Origin: Dysidea avara
Lineage: Eukaryota; Porifera; Demospongiae; Dictyoceratida; Dysideidae
Direction of reading: 5' to 3'
Assembly: GCF_963678975.1 (NCBI RefSeq)
Contig: NC_089276.1
Span: forward strand, 32,318,368 to 32,382,367
DNA length: 64,000 nt
Shown here: in pieces, positions 22,408-35,110 of the stretch
Layout of the letters: each line of letters opens with the position of its first letter
Position numbering within the stretch: the stretch's first letter is position 1
Position numbers and translations under genes: made by a program
Notes under the pieces: generated by a model
Database searches by the model: none
Seen by the model: the letters and a program-made list of their open reading frames with translations, nothing else
What the model was told of the DNA's origin: nothing

Positions 22408-22773
22408 TTAAATATCTCTTATACTATTTTCTTCTTTGCTCCTGACAACATGGTCACATTTGCACAGACAAACCTGAGGAGAAGTGAACTTGTGCTCCAA
22501 TAGTATGTGTACAATTTCTGCCCCACAGAAGTGATTATGTAACTACTGTGATGTCAGGTATTACCACTCTATACTCCGCCTTATTTTCTGATATACTCCA
22601 TGCCTCTGGGCACAATGTAACAAATACACGACATCATAAAAGTAAGAAAAAAATTTTTAACCACAAAGACTATTACTATATACCATCTATATATTCTGCA
22701 GACTGGAGTAATGGATTGAGCTAATAACAATAAACTAGTCATACTCTAGACACTATCATACATCACATGATCT

Positions 22774-23264
22774 CAGTGTTGGGACAATTGCTTTTTAAAA
22801 GTAACTCATTACATATTACTATTTCTTACAACTAAAACTATTTAGTTACATAATACCGATACAATAAAGTAACTGTTTAACAATATTACATATTATAATA
22901 CTTTGTGTCCATCACCTTAAGCTGTCACATGTGCAACTACCACCTTATCATGTGACATGATTGCATTGTCGGACAATGTGTAAATTTTGGCTATAATTGT
23001 ACTCAAGGTGGGCTTTGTTACTTCATTGTGGCTAGGCGTTGCTCAGTGGATTAGTAACTAGCTTAGTAACTTCGTTACTTGTAGTAATGAAATTATTTAA
23101 TATTAAATTCATTACAGTAACTTCACTACTTAGGTAATGCCATTTTATTTGTAAGTAAAGTAACTTGAGTTATATTACTAGCATATTTCATCATTACTTA
23201 GTTACCACAAAAGTAATCATTAGTACGTAACTCGTTACATAAGTAACGCATTACCCTAACACTG
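22774..23264. mobile_element. hAT-like MITE, TIR CAGTGTTGGG
   Basis: The left end CAGTGTTGGG...agtaactcattac and right end gtaacgcattaccctaACACTG are inverted. Flanks catgatct (22766-22773) and catgatcc (23265-23272) give an 8 bp duplication with one mismatch. The interior is rich in gtaac/gttac repeats. CAGTGTTGGG ends are common in hAT elements. Confidence 0.82.
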
Positions 23265-23619
23265 CATGATCCATAGAGACAAAAGGAAACTAGACTATAA
23301 CACTACAACTTGAACCATTCAGTACATGGTGAGGTGTCTGATATACAGAGTTGAGATTTAACATGACACAATTAGTAATGAGCTACATGAGATTTGCTTA
23401 CTACACAAACACACACTATACACTACATACTACACTACACACACGTACACATACACACCATATTATAATACACTACTCACTTTGGTCTTGGTCGTCTATT
23501 TGAGCATAGTAATCCACAAAGACTAAACTGAACCTTCTTGTACATGTCACATTGTAGGCAGTCTAAAATGATAGAGTACACACAAGAGTTGTTATGTAAT
23601 GAAACTGGTTCATACACAC

Positions 23620-24568
23620 CATTAACAATACATCATTTACTAGAGGATGAGTAGGTAGTGGATAGGATGGATGATGGCATCAATATATCCTTCTTTCAAA
23701 TATGCATCCAAACATTAGAATAACTATACTAGTGTACCACTAATAATAGAAGGTTTTCACAAGTAGTTGGTAGTTCACACAATGGTGACCATTAATACAG
23801 CTCCATACTGGATCATTAGTAGGACTACAAGATTTATGTGGAAGAGAAGTGTACAATGGAACTACTACAACTTCCATAGATTATGTTTTATAATAATTCC
23901 CATTAGTAGTCATCACCATCACAATCAGCCTATTATACTAGTTATTATACTTTTTGTTTCCCATTGTATAAGTTAAAACACTATACTCAGCTACTATGCA
24001 CACTGATAATGTCTGGAAAACAATCCTTCACCTGACAACACTTGGACTAGAGGTTTTACCAGTTACATGTGATGGAGTAAAATATATTAGGAAAATGTCT
24101 AAAATGTGTGGACCTAACTTCTTGTGTATCATTGATCACACAAAACACTCACTAGTGTGGGACTAGTCTAAATTAAACATTGTATTGTGTATTCAAGGCT
24201 CATTGGAGCCTACCAAAAATTCTGTATATACTACCTCCTTATCAAATTTTGTTCATTGCTAGTCTAGCTTCACTCACCCTGTATATAGTAATACATGTAC
24301 AAACTGATTGTGGGTTTTAGTTTTATTACTAATAGTTGTTCTAATAACTCAGTTATTCACAAGATACAACTACTGTCAAGGTGTTTTATCCCAATGCATC
24401 CAGTAATCAAACCTCTTCCCTGTCAGCTGTGTATTGAAAGCATGAAACAAGTACGAAATGGTTAAATTCCCTAATAATTTGACAGTAATTAAACAATTTT
24501 GCTTGCTGCAGTTACATGTAAGCTAATTATTTTATTTTGCTTGAGGTTAGAAAAAAATATGTACAACT
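23620..24568. repeat. Interspersed repeat S, copy 1, with R fragment
   Basis: Matches 52133-52370 and 53640-54300. Positions 24028-24360 also match the R repeat (cctgacaacacttggactag; tacaaactgattgtgggttt). No coding frame that looks real. Confidence 0.75.
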
Positions 24569-25395
24569 AGGGTTCTCAGTTTCGATTAATTTATTACTCA
24601 ATTCATCATCAATTCTTAAATCAATTAATCTAGATGTAGTGAACATCATCCATATACATAGCATCAGCTATACTTATTAAATACAGTACACAGCATAGTG
24701 GTGGTAGTCTATACCACCCAGAATAACATTATAGTGGTAAAAGGAGGAATGTCAGCAGTTGATAGGTAGCTACAATTAGTAGTTTAGCTGGTTACATTAG
24801 CAATCGTTGTCAGCACTTACAGGCTGGTGGAATATGGTGTGTTTAAGAGCTTAGGATCTGTCATGGATTTTGTTAATAAATGGTGAGCCAACACTGATAA
24901 GGATTGTTTTGTACCGATATCCTACTGCATGATGTATATTCTAATAATTTTTAACAATGAAGTGATGTACACATAATATCTGGTTACCTATGGTGGTGTG
25001 GCCGTTATTACACAAACCAAACAATTAGGCACCACAAATATTTTAATTCATGCTCCCTTGTCCGGATTACTCTGTGCTTTGATCAGTAATCAAGATGGCT
25101 GCTATACACAGATTATTTATTTTTCCTGTGATGCAGTTCTTTATTCTTAAAGCATAACAGCTACTGTTTTCAGAAGATCTGGGTAACAATATTTTAACAG
25201 TAGTAGTACTTGCGAGTGTGGTTGTGTGGCTTCTCATAACTTAGTGCTTTATAGGTTCTTTTTGTTGTAGTGAGCAAAGAGGCTTTTCATTTAGAATTTT
25301 TATTGATGACGTGTATACCTACATGATTAATCGATAACAAAATAAAAATCGATCATTGATTAATTGATATTATCAATTAATCATGAGAGCTCTAT
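24569..25395. mobile_element. hAT-like non-autonomous transposon with proven empty site
   Basis: Ends AGGGTTCTCA...cgattaat and ...gattaa..TGAGAGCTCT are inverted. Flanks gtacaact (24561-24568) and ttacaact (25396-25403) match in 7 of 8 positions. The paralogous S copy at 54289-54310 reads atgtacaactggtgttcttg without the insert. 827 bp, no transposase. Confidence 0.82.
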
Positions 25396-25507
25396 TTACA
25401 ACTGGTGCTGTTCTCTGATATATATATATATTGCTATACTCTCCCTGTGGTGGTAGCTTGGGTTTCCATTGTGCAATCCAGACTTAACATGCTGATTGGT
25501 GTGGAAA

Positions 25508-25563
25508 CACCCCGGGGCAGTGTGCACTCGGCATACTTGAGCAGTGCACACCCCCGGGGTGCT
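25508..25563. repeat. GC-rich hairpin
   Basis: caccccggggcagtgtgcac is followed 15 bases later by its complement gtgcacacccccggggtg. It stands out in an AT-rich background. Function unknown. Confidence 0.6.
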
Positions 25564-25605
25564 TACCATGTATTTAGTATGTGTGCATAAAAAATAGACA
25601 CGACT

Positions 25606-25863
25606 ATATGTGACCGGATTAGCGAAGAGGTACCTTTTTCACACATTTGACATACCAGCAAACAAAACGATGTAACACTTGACTCCTTATACAGATTAAC
25701 TTGCTCATAGTCTCAAAATGTAGCCAGATACTGTAGCCATATTCATTGAAAATTTCAAACAATTATATGCCATGATCAAAAATTTGTGAAGTGTTAAAGT
25801 ACAAAAAATGGGTCACATTTTGTGTGTGAAAAAGGTACCTTTTCGCAAATCCGGTCACATATA
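25606..25863. mobile_element. MITE family G (atatGTGACCGGATT ends), copy 1
   Basis: atatgtgaccggattagcgaa on the left and its complement (ttcgcaaatccggtcacata) on the right bound ~258 bp. TA/AT flanks suggest a TA target, as in Tc1/mariner-like MITEs. Other copies: 33041, 45621 and 45872. Confidence 0.82.
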
Positions 25864-26763
25864 ATGTTTTCCTAGCTATACACACCACCCTTCCACCGCA
25901 CCTAGCTCTATTGCCTACTTTTTCCTAGTTCTAACCACAATAACATTTTCCACAAAGCCATAACATGTATGCAACAACACCAAACAAACAAACACTCATG
26001 CAAATATCTACCACATAACATTGCACCATTGCCATAAATATACATAACAGCACAAAACACAAATAACATTCATACAGATATCTATACACAAGTACTTTGG
26101 GGAAAGGGCAACTGAGGAAATTGTTGGAGTAGGGTGTAATAACTTTTGCACAAGCCACACAGACAAGCATTGTGGATATGGCATAACTGGATTTACAGTT
26201 GACCACGAAGCAAATATGTGTTCCAATTAGTACAATATTGCAACAACGCATCATATATGCATAGCAACACAACGTGATAGCAGCAACCAATGAATAATCA
26301 TATAAGTTAAATTTAGCGTAATTGGTTTGGTTTGGCCATGCACAGATAATTAGCACTTCATCCACCTGCACTTGGTCCTCAGTTGCCGTTTAACTATATA
26401 TGTGTACTAAGTTCAATATCAGTAATTGGATGCACAACAACCAAGTAAGCAATGTAACCAAGTTATGCATACAAAGGTTTTTTTTTTTTAAATTATTTTA
26501 TATATATATACATACATTATGTGGACAACTGTACAAGCGCATACAACAACATATGCACTGGCACATATACTTAATGCATGGTTTAGGGTGGGAGGGAGAG
26601 AAAAAAGTTTTTCTGTCTGCCAACACGCCATGCATTATGGCATGATCTCGTGATCTCAAACCTGTCAAACCAGTTTATTACAATGAATCATTATGATGTC
26701 ATTACGTTTCATGTATCCTACAAGATTGGTTCAACTTTTACCTGAAACAAGTGTTGATTTCAG
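25864..26763. other. Unannotated sequence
   Basis: No gene identified. The 146-codon minus-strand frame at 25931-26371 is Cys/Tyr-rich without a recognisable domain and is probably chance. Confidence 0.4.
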
Positions 26764-26909
26764 TTTGTGGTGCTAGCACTGCTAATATACAATGCCTCTC
26801 TAACGGACCTTACAGTCAACTCAAGGATTCTGTGTTGCTGGATTTAATTACTTTACTCGAAAAGGCTAGTTTATCACCAAAGGATACTGGCTTCATTTAC
26901 TATGGTATG
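26764..26909 (+). CDS. Possible single coding exon, unknown protein
   Basis: An open stretch lies between a good acceptor (gttgatttcag, 26753-26763) and a GTATGT donor at 26910. The inferred residues (QLKDSVLLDLITLLEKASL, KDTGFIYYG) look helical and not repeat-derived. I recognise no family. No neighbouring exon could be linked, so it may be a gene fragment or chance. Confidence 0.22.
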
Positions 26910-27332
26910 GTATGTAGATTTGCACTGTATCCATTCTACGCCCACACCAAGGCATGTTAACTTCAATTTATTGCATTGCAATAAATTACATAATTAGGCA
27001 AATGCAAACAATTTTATGTAGGAAGTGGTTACTAAAACAAAAGTTTTTTTCTTTATTTTTTTTTTTTTTTTGCAGATAACACACAATAACTGGCAGTTAC
27101 ATGAGTATCAAGCAACTAGTTGGGGTTGGTATGCCCTGAGTATTTGACTTTAGGGCACGCCTCTAATAGTTTCCCCGAACACTCAACTTCAGGGCATGCG
27201 ACAAGTACGTAGTATAAGCATTAGGTTAGGATTAGGGTTCAGCTTTGGTTTCTTTAGGTTGCTTTCTTACTACACAGCTTACTTTTGAGGATTACATTTA
27301 TAACATAGAAAAGTAGGGAAGGTGGGTAACTA

Positions 27333-27401
27333 GCAGCGGTAGCACAGTGGTTAGCAACTGGCCAAGTACACCTGTAGTCCAGGGTTTGAGCCCCAGATAA
27401 G
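27333..27401 (+). ncRNA. tRNA-like sequence, probably a SINE head or tRNA pseudogene
   Basis: Contains an A-box-like TAGCACAGTGGTTAG and, about 35 bases on, a B-box-like GGTTTGAGCCC (one base from GGTTCGANNCC), followed by a T-rich run (ttttttttcg) that could end Pol III transcription. The 5' and 3' ends do not pair into an acceptor stem, so it is not a working tRNA. Confidence 0.5.
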
Positions 27402-28385
27402 TTTCTTTTTTTTCGTTTAGTAACCCTGTTTTATCTAAGTTTTACTGTTGGTTCAAAAACCAGTATGGCTCATTGAACTGACTTTCGGTTCAGTATCCAC
27501 TGCCTTTATGTATACTCCTACATATGAAGCCTTAAATGGATACTTCTATTACTCCACATTTTAATGGCTTGTGAGAAAGCTGGTTCCTTGGTTATACCGT
27601 GTACTATATAACTGCTTCATTTGTAAAGACTGTGATAGGTTTTCCAGCAACAAACACTAGAATCATGTGTTTTATATGGCTTCTCATAGCGTAGTGCTTG
27701 TTGTAGAGTGAACAATAAGCCACTGGCATTAAACAGCCATATGGGTAACATAGAAAACCGATATATAATCTGTTTATGTACAAACCATTGCTACTGTATT
27801 AATATCGGTAGCAATGTCAGTCCTCCTACTGTTCTGTATATTGGTCATATTGGTGGCCGATATTATAGCCAATCCGATAATCGGCACACTTCTAATACAA
27901 ACCACCAATGATAATGGCAAAGAGAATTTAGAAGTTTATTAAGCTCAAGGTTAGATAACAATTTGTTGAATACAGGTCTGTAAATTGGTCATGGACATGC
28001 AGAAGGATTCAGTTAGCATGGCTATATAGATTTTAGTGCAAAAAATGGATGAATTTTGCTGTACACTTATGAAAAAATGAGATGAATAATATAAAGATGA
28101 ACAATTTGGTCAAAATTTTCAATTTTGAATGTCCCCAAACTTCACCCAGCTCTTACACCATTTCTCTAAGTTTGGTGATTGATATAAATCTTCTGAGTGT
28201 TGTTACTGTACGTGGCCAAGTCTGCTTTCTAAAGTAGTTTTTAAGTGACTGCTCTAATAGGGATTTCCAAAAATTCCAAGGCAATCCCTATTATGAATCA
28301 CTACTGTGGTCATTATAAAACAAGAGAGAAAGGAAACAAAAACAATGCATTTACTAAACCTTAGATTATGTCCTAGATCAAAATA
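27402..28385. other. Unannotated sequence
   Basis: No gene recognised. Short frames lack domain signatures. Confidence 0.35.
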
Positions 28386-28480
28386 CACAGTAGTCTGTCG
28401 TGCAGCCAAGAAAGCCGGTGCATTACATCGTGTCTATATTGACAGGAAGAACTACATTGACAAGAAGAAAGAGAACATGA
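28386..28480 (+). repeat. Old fragment of the satellite element's 5' end
   Basis: gtagtctgtcgtgcagccaa, then a segment ending tattgacaggaagaac, follows the first ~80 bp of copies A and E with several changes. It is a truncated, diverged relative. Confidence 0.6.
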
Positions 28481-28564
28481 TTTTTGCACATACATACATA
28501 GTTTGAATAATATATATGTTTAAAAGTATAATTTAAGAAATTGAATTTGTCATTTTGGCAAACA

Positions 28565-29040
28565 CAGCATTACAAATCAAGAACTATTCGAAGCTACCAC
28601 CAAATTGACACTTTATGCCATCAGCAAAGATGAATGGTACACAAAGGAGGACATTGGTAAGCCCATGAAGAATGCATTGTACATATTGCGGTATGTCAAA
28701 AGGCACCTCTCGGGCCGAAGCGACGTAGAACAGTGAAAAAATCAAACCCATAGCCTTAGCCGTTATCAAAAGAAATGTTCTGTAAAGGATTTGCTTGCCT
28801 TGGTGGGTACCGTTAAACTGCCACGGTGCCAAGGTACAATGACATTTGAGTAGTGGGTTAATAAGGCATCTAAGGCAAATCGAATCATCTCCCTTCGCAG
28901 AACCAGAAATATGGGGGATGGCAATGATAGTAATAGCCTTCTGCAGCGATTTACAATAAGGATTGCTTCGCCCTTCATGGATAAACTCAAGCCCACTGAC
29001 CAGCTCACAATGTCTATTTACTGCACACACTATAATCACA
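28565..29040. repeat. Dispersed repeat, related to 53121-53410
   Basis: Shared blocks: aatggtacacaaaggaggac, ccatgaagaatgcattg, gcacctctcgggccgaag and ccttagccgttatc have counterparts at 53260-53405. The reverse-strand frames here (151 and 80 codons) carry no domain, and the repeat explains them. Confidence 0.6.
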
Positions 29041-29612
29041 TGATCATATTACACAACACATTACATCATACACTATTGATATTCTAACACTATGATTATG
29101 TTTAAGTCAATCCGTAACATTCATAATATACAGAGGGAGGGAGAGTATCAAAGTCTGTATTACCTGGTCAAAACACATTGTGTTCAAAGATTGCATCATA
29201 TCCTGAATACTTCAGTACACTTCAGTATAATTCCATACAAATTCGTTACCTGGCTTTGCCTACTAAAGTGCGTTGATAGGTGATGATTTATTATAGGAAA
29301 GCATTCTTAGTGCTTTGCTTTAATAGAATTTACACCCTTTCAGTAGCGATTTAATAAGTTTTGGTGCTAATAGTAATTGCACAATCTTTGAATGCAGTGT
29401 GTTTTGACCACATAATACAACATTGGACAATCTCTCTCCTCTCTTTATTATGAGCCCTTTCCATTATCAAGTTATGCTTGTCTGAAGGCATCAGTCAGTC
29501 AATTAGTTACTCAGTCAGTGTATGATGTACCACTCTGCGTGGGCAGTTCAAAGGAACCACCAGTGCCATAATTTATATATTGCACTCTTGCTGACCGCAG
29601 CGAGTGTATTAT
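29041..29612. other. Unannotated sequence
   Basis: No gene seen. The segment near 29480-29530 (tctgaaggcatcagtcagtc) resembles 53410-53450. Confidence 0.4.
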
Positions 29613-31815
29613 AACTGCTGATCTCTCTACAGGGAGATCTGTTTGTAGCTGAACTCTCTACATGATGGTTTCTTTGTAACTGAACTCTCTACAAGGTGAC
29701 TCCTTCTAGCTGATCTCTCTACAGGGAGATTTGTTTGTAGCTGAACTCTCTACAGGTGATTTGTTTGCAGCTGAACTCTCTACATGATGGTTTCTTTGTA
29801 ACTGAACTCTCTACAAGGAAACTGATGTCTCTAGAAGGTCACTAGTTTGTAGCTAAACTCTCTATATGGTGGTTTCTTTGTAACTGAACTCTCTACAAGA
29901 TGCCTTCTTCTAGGTGATCTTTCTACAGGGTGATTTGTTTGTAGCTGAACTCTCTACAAGGAAACTTCTTCTAGCTGATCTCTCTACAGGGAGACTTGTT
30001 TGTAGCTGAATTCTCTACAGGTGATTTGTTTGCAGCTGAACTCTCTACATGATGGTTTCTTTGTAGCAGAACTCTCCACAAGGTAACTTCAGCTGATCTT
30101 TCTAGAGGGTGATTTGTTTGTAGCTGAACTCTCTACAAGGAAACTTCTTCTAGCTGATCTCTCTACAGGGAGACTTGTTTGTAGCTGAATTCTCTACAGG
30201 TGATTTGTTTGCAGATGAACTCTCTACATGATGATTTCTTTGTAACTGAACTCTCCACAAGGTAACTTCAGCTGATCTTTCTTCAGGGTGATTTGTTTGT
30301 AGCTGAACTCTCTACAAGGAAACTTCTTCTAGCTGATCTCTCTACAGGGAGACTTGTTTGTAGCTGAATTCTCTACAGGTGATTTGTTTGCAGCTGAACT
30401 CTCTACATGATGGTTTCTTTGTAGCAGAACTCTCTACAAGGTAACTGATGTCTCTACAAGGTCACTAGTTTGTAGCTGAACTCTCTTTACGGTGGTTTCT
30501 TTGTAACTGAACTCTCTACAAGGTGACTTCTTCTAGCTGATCTTTCTAGAGGGTGATTTGTTTGTAGCTGAACTCTTTACAAGGAAACTTCTTCTAGCTG
30601 ATCTCCCTACAGAGTGATTTGTTTGCAGCTGAACTCTCTACATGATGGTTTCTTTGTAGCTGAACTCTCTACAAGGTAATTTCTTCTAGCTGATCTTTCT
30701 ACGGGGTGATTTGTTTGTAGCTGAACTCTCTACAAGGAAACTTCGTCTAGCTGATCTCTCTACAAGGAGATTTGTTTGTAGCTGAACTCTCTACATGTGA
30801 TTTGTTTGCAGCTGAACTCTCTACATGATAGTTTCTCTGTAGCTGAACTCTCTATAAGGTAACTTCTTTTAGCTGATGTCTCTACAAGGTCACTAGTTTG
30901 TAGCTGAACTTTCTACATGATGGTTTCTTTGTAACTGAATTCTCTGCAAGGTGACTTCTTCTAGCTGATCTCTCTACAGGGTGATTTGTTTGTAGCTGAA
31001 CTTTCTACAGGTGATTTGTTTGCAGCTGAACTCTCTACATGATGGTTTCTTTGTAACTGAACTCTCCACAAGGTAACTTCTTCTAGCTGATCTTTCTACA
31101 GGGTGATTTGTTTGTAGCTGAACTCTCTACAAGGAAACTTTTTCTAGCTGATCTCTCTACAGGGAGATTTGTTTGTAACTGAACTCTCTACAGGTGATTT
31201 GTTTGCAGCTGAACTCTCTACATGATTGTTTCTTTGTAACCGAACTCTCCACAAAATAACTTCTTCTAGCTGATCTTTCTACAGGGTGATTTGTTTGTAG
31301 CTGAACTCTCCACAAGGTAACTTCTTCTAGCTGATCTCTCTACAGGGAGATTTGTTTGTAGTTGAACTCTCTACAGGTGATTTGTTTGCAGCTGAACTCT
31401 CTACATGATGGTTCTTTGTAGCTGAACTCTGTACAAGGTAATTTATTTTAGCTGATGTCTCTATAAGGTCACTAGTTTGTAGCTGAACTCTCTACATGAT
31501 GGTTTCTTTGTAACTGAACTCTCTACAAGGTGACTCCTTCTAGCTGATTTTTCTGCAGGGTGATTTGTTTGTAGCTGAATTCTCTACAAGGAAACTTCTT
31601 CTAGCTGATCTCTCTACAGGAAGATTTGTTTGTAGCTGAACTCTCTACAGGTATTTTGTTTGCAGCTGAACTCTCTACATGATGGTTTCTTTGTAGCTGA
31701 TCTCTCTACAGGGTGATTTGTTTGTAGCTGATCTCTCTACAGGGTGACTTGTTTCTAGCTGATCTCTATACAGGTTACTTGTTTCTAGCTGATCTCTTCA
31801 GGGTGACTGCTCTAT
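29613..31815 (-). repeat. 30-31 bp satellite array, copy B
   Basis: About 72 monomers of gtagctgaactctctacaag type, with spacer variants (gtgatttgttt, gaaacttcttcta, atggtttcttt) in recurring order. Confidence 0.94.
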
Positions 31816-32634
31816 TAGGATGACTGCTCTATTAGAGTATCTCGATCTCGCACTTGCTGCACCAAGTTGGATTTCGTGTTATAACTCCGTGGCTTTAAGT
31901 CTGATTCTTCTACACCATTGAAGAGCCTTTCTAAGATGATTACTCCTTCTATACAGTGATTTTCAAAGTATTCGCCCTAGCGGTTTATCTGGTAGGCGTG
32001 GCAAGTAGTCGTTTTTATTAGCTAATCTCGATTGCGTAATTGTTAAACACTGTTGGTTTTTTCGCTGTATCTTCCTGGTTTTTAGCTCGATTTCTTTCAA
32101 ACCACAAAAGGTTTGAGGTTCAATAGTTAACCTATTCACCCACCGATTCTCAGCTTCTTCCCATACGCGGTTTACCCTGTAGGCGTGACAACATATTGGT
32201 GTTATTTTTTGTGAATAATCGATCATAACTCTTTTCCTGTTTATCGTATCCTAGCCAAAGTTGGTACAGAGATGCGCCTTTATACCCCCTTCTGTGTGCC
32301 AAATGTCAAGGCAATCGGATATAGCGTTCGCGTTTTATAGCAGTTTTTGTAAGTGTGCGAAAAAAGGAAGAAAAATAAGAAAAAAACAACAAATAAACTA
32401 AGCCAATTTTTTGAAGTCGTATATCTCGGGAACGCTTGAAGCGATTTCGCTCAAATTTGAAATGTGGAGTGCAGTAGGTGGAGGGAGTGTCCACAGCAAA
32501 AATCGTCTTGTTTCATCAAGGCAGCACAGAGCTACGGAGGTGCGAAAATTGCGTTTTCTTTCTTCCTGTCAATATACTCACGGGTGTTACGCACCAGCTT
32601 CTTGGGCCGCACGACACACTACCGTGTGTCTTGA
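29613..32634 (-). mobile_element. Satellite-bearing Helitron-like element, copy B (3'-truncated)
   Basis: Reverse orientation. The 5' end lies at 32634 (...gtgtgtcttga followed by T, so A|TC on the minus strand). The body 31815-32634 matches the bodies of A, C, D and E, and the satellite fills 29613-31815. The tail and palindrome are missing: the satellite stops against unrelated sequence. Confidence 0.8.
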
Positions 32635-32635
32635 T

Positions 32636-33040
32636 TTATATACACTATAATGCCTTATTGTGGAATTTATCTATTGCAATTTTATTGGCTAGAGTATGTA
32701 GTGCAGTTGCTTAGCAATGGTTGCTATGGCCTAAACTTTTATTACCTTAGAAATGTTCTCCATGGCAATGGTTGTTAAGGTTACTATGTTGGTGGTTGCC
32801 TAGCAATTCTCTTTGTGAAATTTACCCATTTTCACTGCAATACATCCCAAATTTCACTCCTACTCATGCTATTACTAGTACTAATAAACTCAAACCTATT
32901 TTGCAGGCCCGATCTCATTTAAGAGTTTATCTCTAGGAAGGCACATTACCAGAAGAATTGAACAGTAATATGTGATCCACCACATTGTAATTTTGACACT
33001 TTTTATGCTGAACTTGTTAATTGTATTAGGCCATAGATAA
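32636..33040. other. Unannotated sequence
   Basis: No gene seen. A few gcaatggttgc/ttgcctagcaat repeats near 32700-32810 are low-grade. Confidence 0.35.
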
Positions 33041-33269
33041 TATGTGACCGGATTTGTTAAAAGGGGCACATCCAATTCCATGTACTTGAAAGACCATAAC
33101 TTAAGTTGTAAAAACATACAAAGCTGAAACTTTCTTTTAACCTATGTTGGTACTTATGACCAACCAAATTCCAATTCAATAACTTATACCAATCTGAAGT
33201 CATGAGTCACCAAAGTTAGTAAATTAGATGTGTGTGGAAGACCCCTTTTCGCAAATCTGGTCACATATA
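33041..33269. mobile_element. MITE family G, copy 2
   Basis: tatgtgaccggatttgttaa on the left; cttttcgcaaatctggtcacata on the right. ~229 bp, more diverged than copy 3. Confidence 0.8.
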
Positions 33270-33451
33270 TAATTATTATCTATAATTAGGCTATGTTTTT
33301 GAAATCAATATCATTTAAATTTAATTGCTAAGGAATGACAACTAGCTGTTAAGTGTTTGTGACAGAGACAGGCGACTAGGAGCAAATCTAAGACTTGACA
33401 ACTGGATAACAGTACCTGAGATGGTTAGAACGTTGTACTCGCACTACTGCA

Positions 33452-35110
33452 GGTTACCAAGTTACCAGGTTATCAGTGATATAGGCAAAAACAAAGTTTT
33501 TTGGTTCTATAGTACTGCACGTTACCAAGTTACCAGTGATATAGGCAAAACAATTTTTTTTTTTGGTTCTATAGTACTACAGGTTACCAAGTTACCAGGT
33601 TACCAGTGATATGGCCAAAAACAGTTTTTTGGTTCTTTAGTAATGCAAGTTACCAGGGTAGCAGTGATACAGGTAAAAACAACATTTTTGGCTCTATGGC
33701 ACTGCAGGTTACCAAGTTACTAGTGATATAGGCAAAACAAAGCTTTTTAGTTCTATAGTACTACAGGTTACCAAGTTATCAGGTTACCAGTGATATGGCC
33801 AAAAACAGTTTTTTGATTCTATAGAAATGCAGGTTACCGATTTACCAGGTTTCCAGTGATATAGGCAACAACACAGTTTTTGGTTGTATAATACTGGAAG
33901 TTACCAAGTTACCAGGTTACCAGTGATATAAGACAAAAACAAAGTTCTTTGGCTCTATAGTATTACAGGTTACCAAGTTACCAGGTTACCAGTGATATAG
34001 GCAAAAACAAAGTGTTGGTTCTATAGTACTGCGATATAGGCAAAAACAAAGTTTTTTTTGGTTCTATAGTATTGCAAGTCAACGTTGAAACCGGGTCACT
34101 ACTGCTGACCTGGATGACCCACTGACCCGGATACTGACCAGGATTTGACCCGGATGTGACCCGGATTAATTAAAGCCGAGACGTGTTTCGGCTAGTCTCA
34201 AGCGAGCGAACGAGTCTACATTTTGAGCGTTCGATTTGTGTTGAGTAAATATTGCAACTTCAGCCTAGCTGTAGGTTGAAGACCAAAAAAAAAAAAAAAA
34301 AGTTCTTCACCTACTGACAATAGCTACCCCTCACCATAGATACCCTCAATTTCGTGCTACATACTACACTTACTAACAAATGAGCGTGGCTGAGCATATG
34401 TTGGTATTGCGATAAGTGGGTGTGGCTCACGAAAGAGCTATGCGATAGCGTTTATAAGTTTCCACGTCGTCAAACGAACAATTTCGTTTCTCACGTGATC
34501 CAATCCGGGTCAGACCCGGATAAATTGTAAACCGGGTCAGACCCGGATGATCCGGAGAAAATGTGACCCGGATGACCCGACCCGGTTTCAATGCTGCTGC
34601 AAGTTACCAGGTTACCATTGATATAGGCAAAAACAAAGTGTTTTGGTTCTATAGTACTGTAGGTTACCAAGTTACCAGGTTATTAGTTATATGGAAGTAA
34701 ACAGTTCTTTTTTGATTCTATAGTACTGCAGGTTACCAAGTTACCAGTGATATAGGTACAAACAAAGTATTTTGGTTCTATAGTACTGCAAGTTACCAGT
34801 GATATAGGTAAAAACAAAGTTTTTTGGCTCTATAGTATTCCAAATTACCAAGTTTAAAGTGATACAGGCAAAAACAAAGATTTTTGGTTCTATAGTACTG
34901 CAAGTTACCAAGTTACAAGCAATAATAAATTATAGACACAAAACAAAGTTGTTTGGTTTATACATGTAGAACTGCAGGTACCAAGTTACCAGGTTACTAG
35001 TGATTAGGCAAAAACAAAGTTTTTTGGCACTATAGTACTAAAGTGTTTTGTTTCTATAGTACTGCAGGTTACCAAGTACCAGTAATATAGCTGAAAACAA
35101 TGATTTATGG
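33452..35110 (+). repeat. ~68 bp minisatellite, split by an insertion
   Basis: The unit is ggttaccaagttaccaggtt followed by accagtgatataggcaaaaa and acaaagttttttggttctatagtactgca. Some units lack one gttaccaa block. Roughly 17-20 units lie at 33452-34083 and 34592-35110, with 34084-34591 being foreign sequence. Confidence 0.9.
34084..34591. mobile_element. Element with TTGAAACCGGGTCA inverted ends inside the minisatellite
   Basis: Left gttgaaaccgggtca and right tgacccgacccggtttcaa are inverted. The flanks share tgcaagt (left gtattgcaagt, right gctgcaagt), a possible 7-8 bp duplication of the minisatellite. The interior has repeated gacccggat motifs and an A18 run. A diverged reverse fragment lies at 725-855. 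Confidence 0.65.

Noticed and set aside
25931-26371. 146-codon minus-strand frame with hydrophobic, Cys-rich product
   Set aside because: No domain, biased composition, overlapping frames and no promoter or splice support.
27220-27242. Telomere-like ggttaggattaggg
   Set aside because: Only about three degenerate units inside ordinary sequence.
28584-29039. 151-codon minus-strand frame
   Set aside because: Part of a dispersed repeat also present near 53300, where the frame is not kept.
32411-32650. 79-codon plus-strand frame repeated at 44837 and 48831 with similar residues
   Set aside because: It lies in the conserved body of the satellite element. The frame shifts between copies, and both strands are open in places, so DNA similarity explains it.
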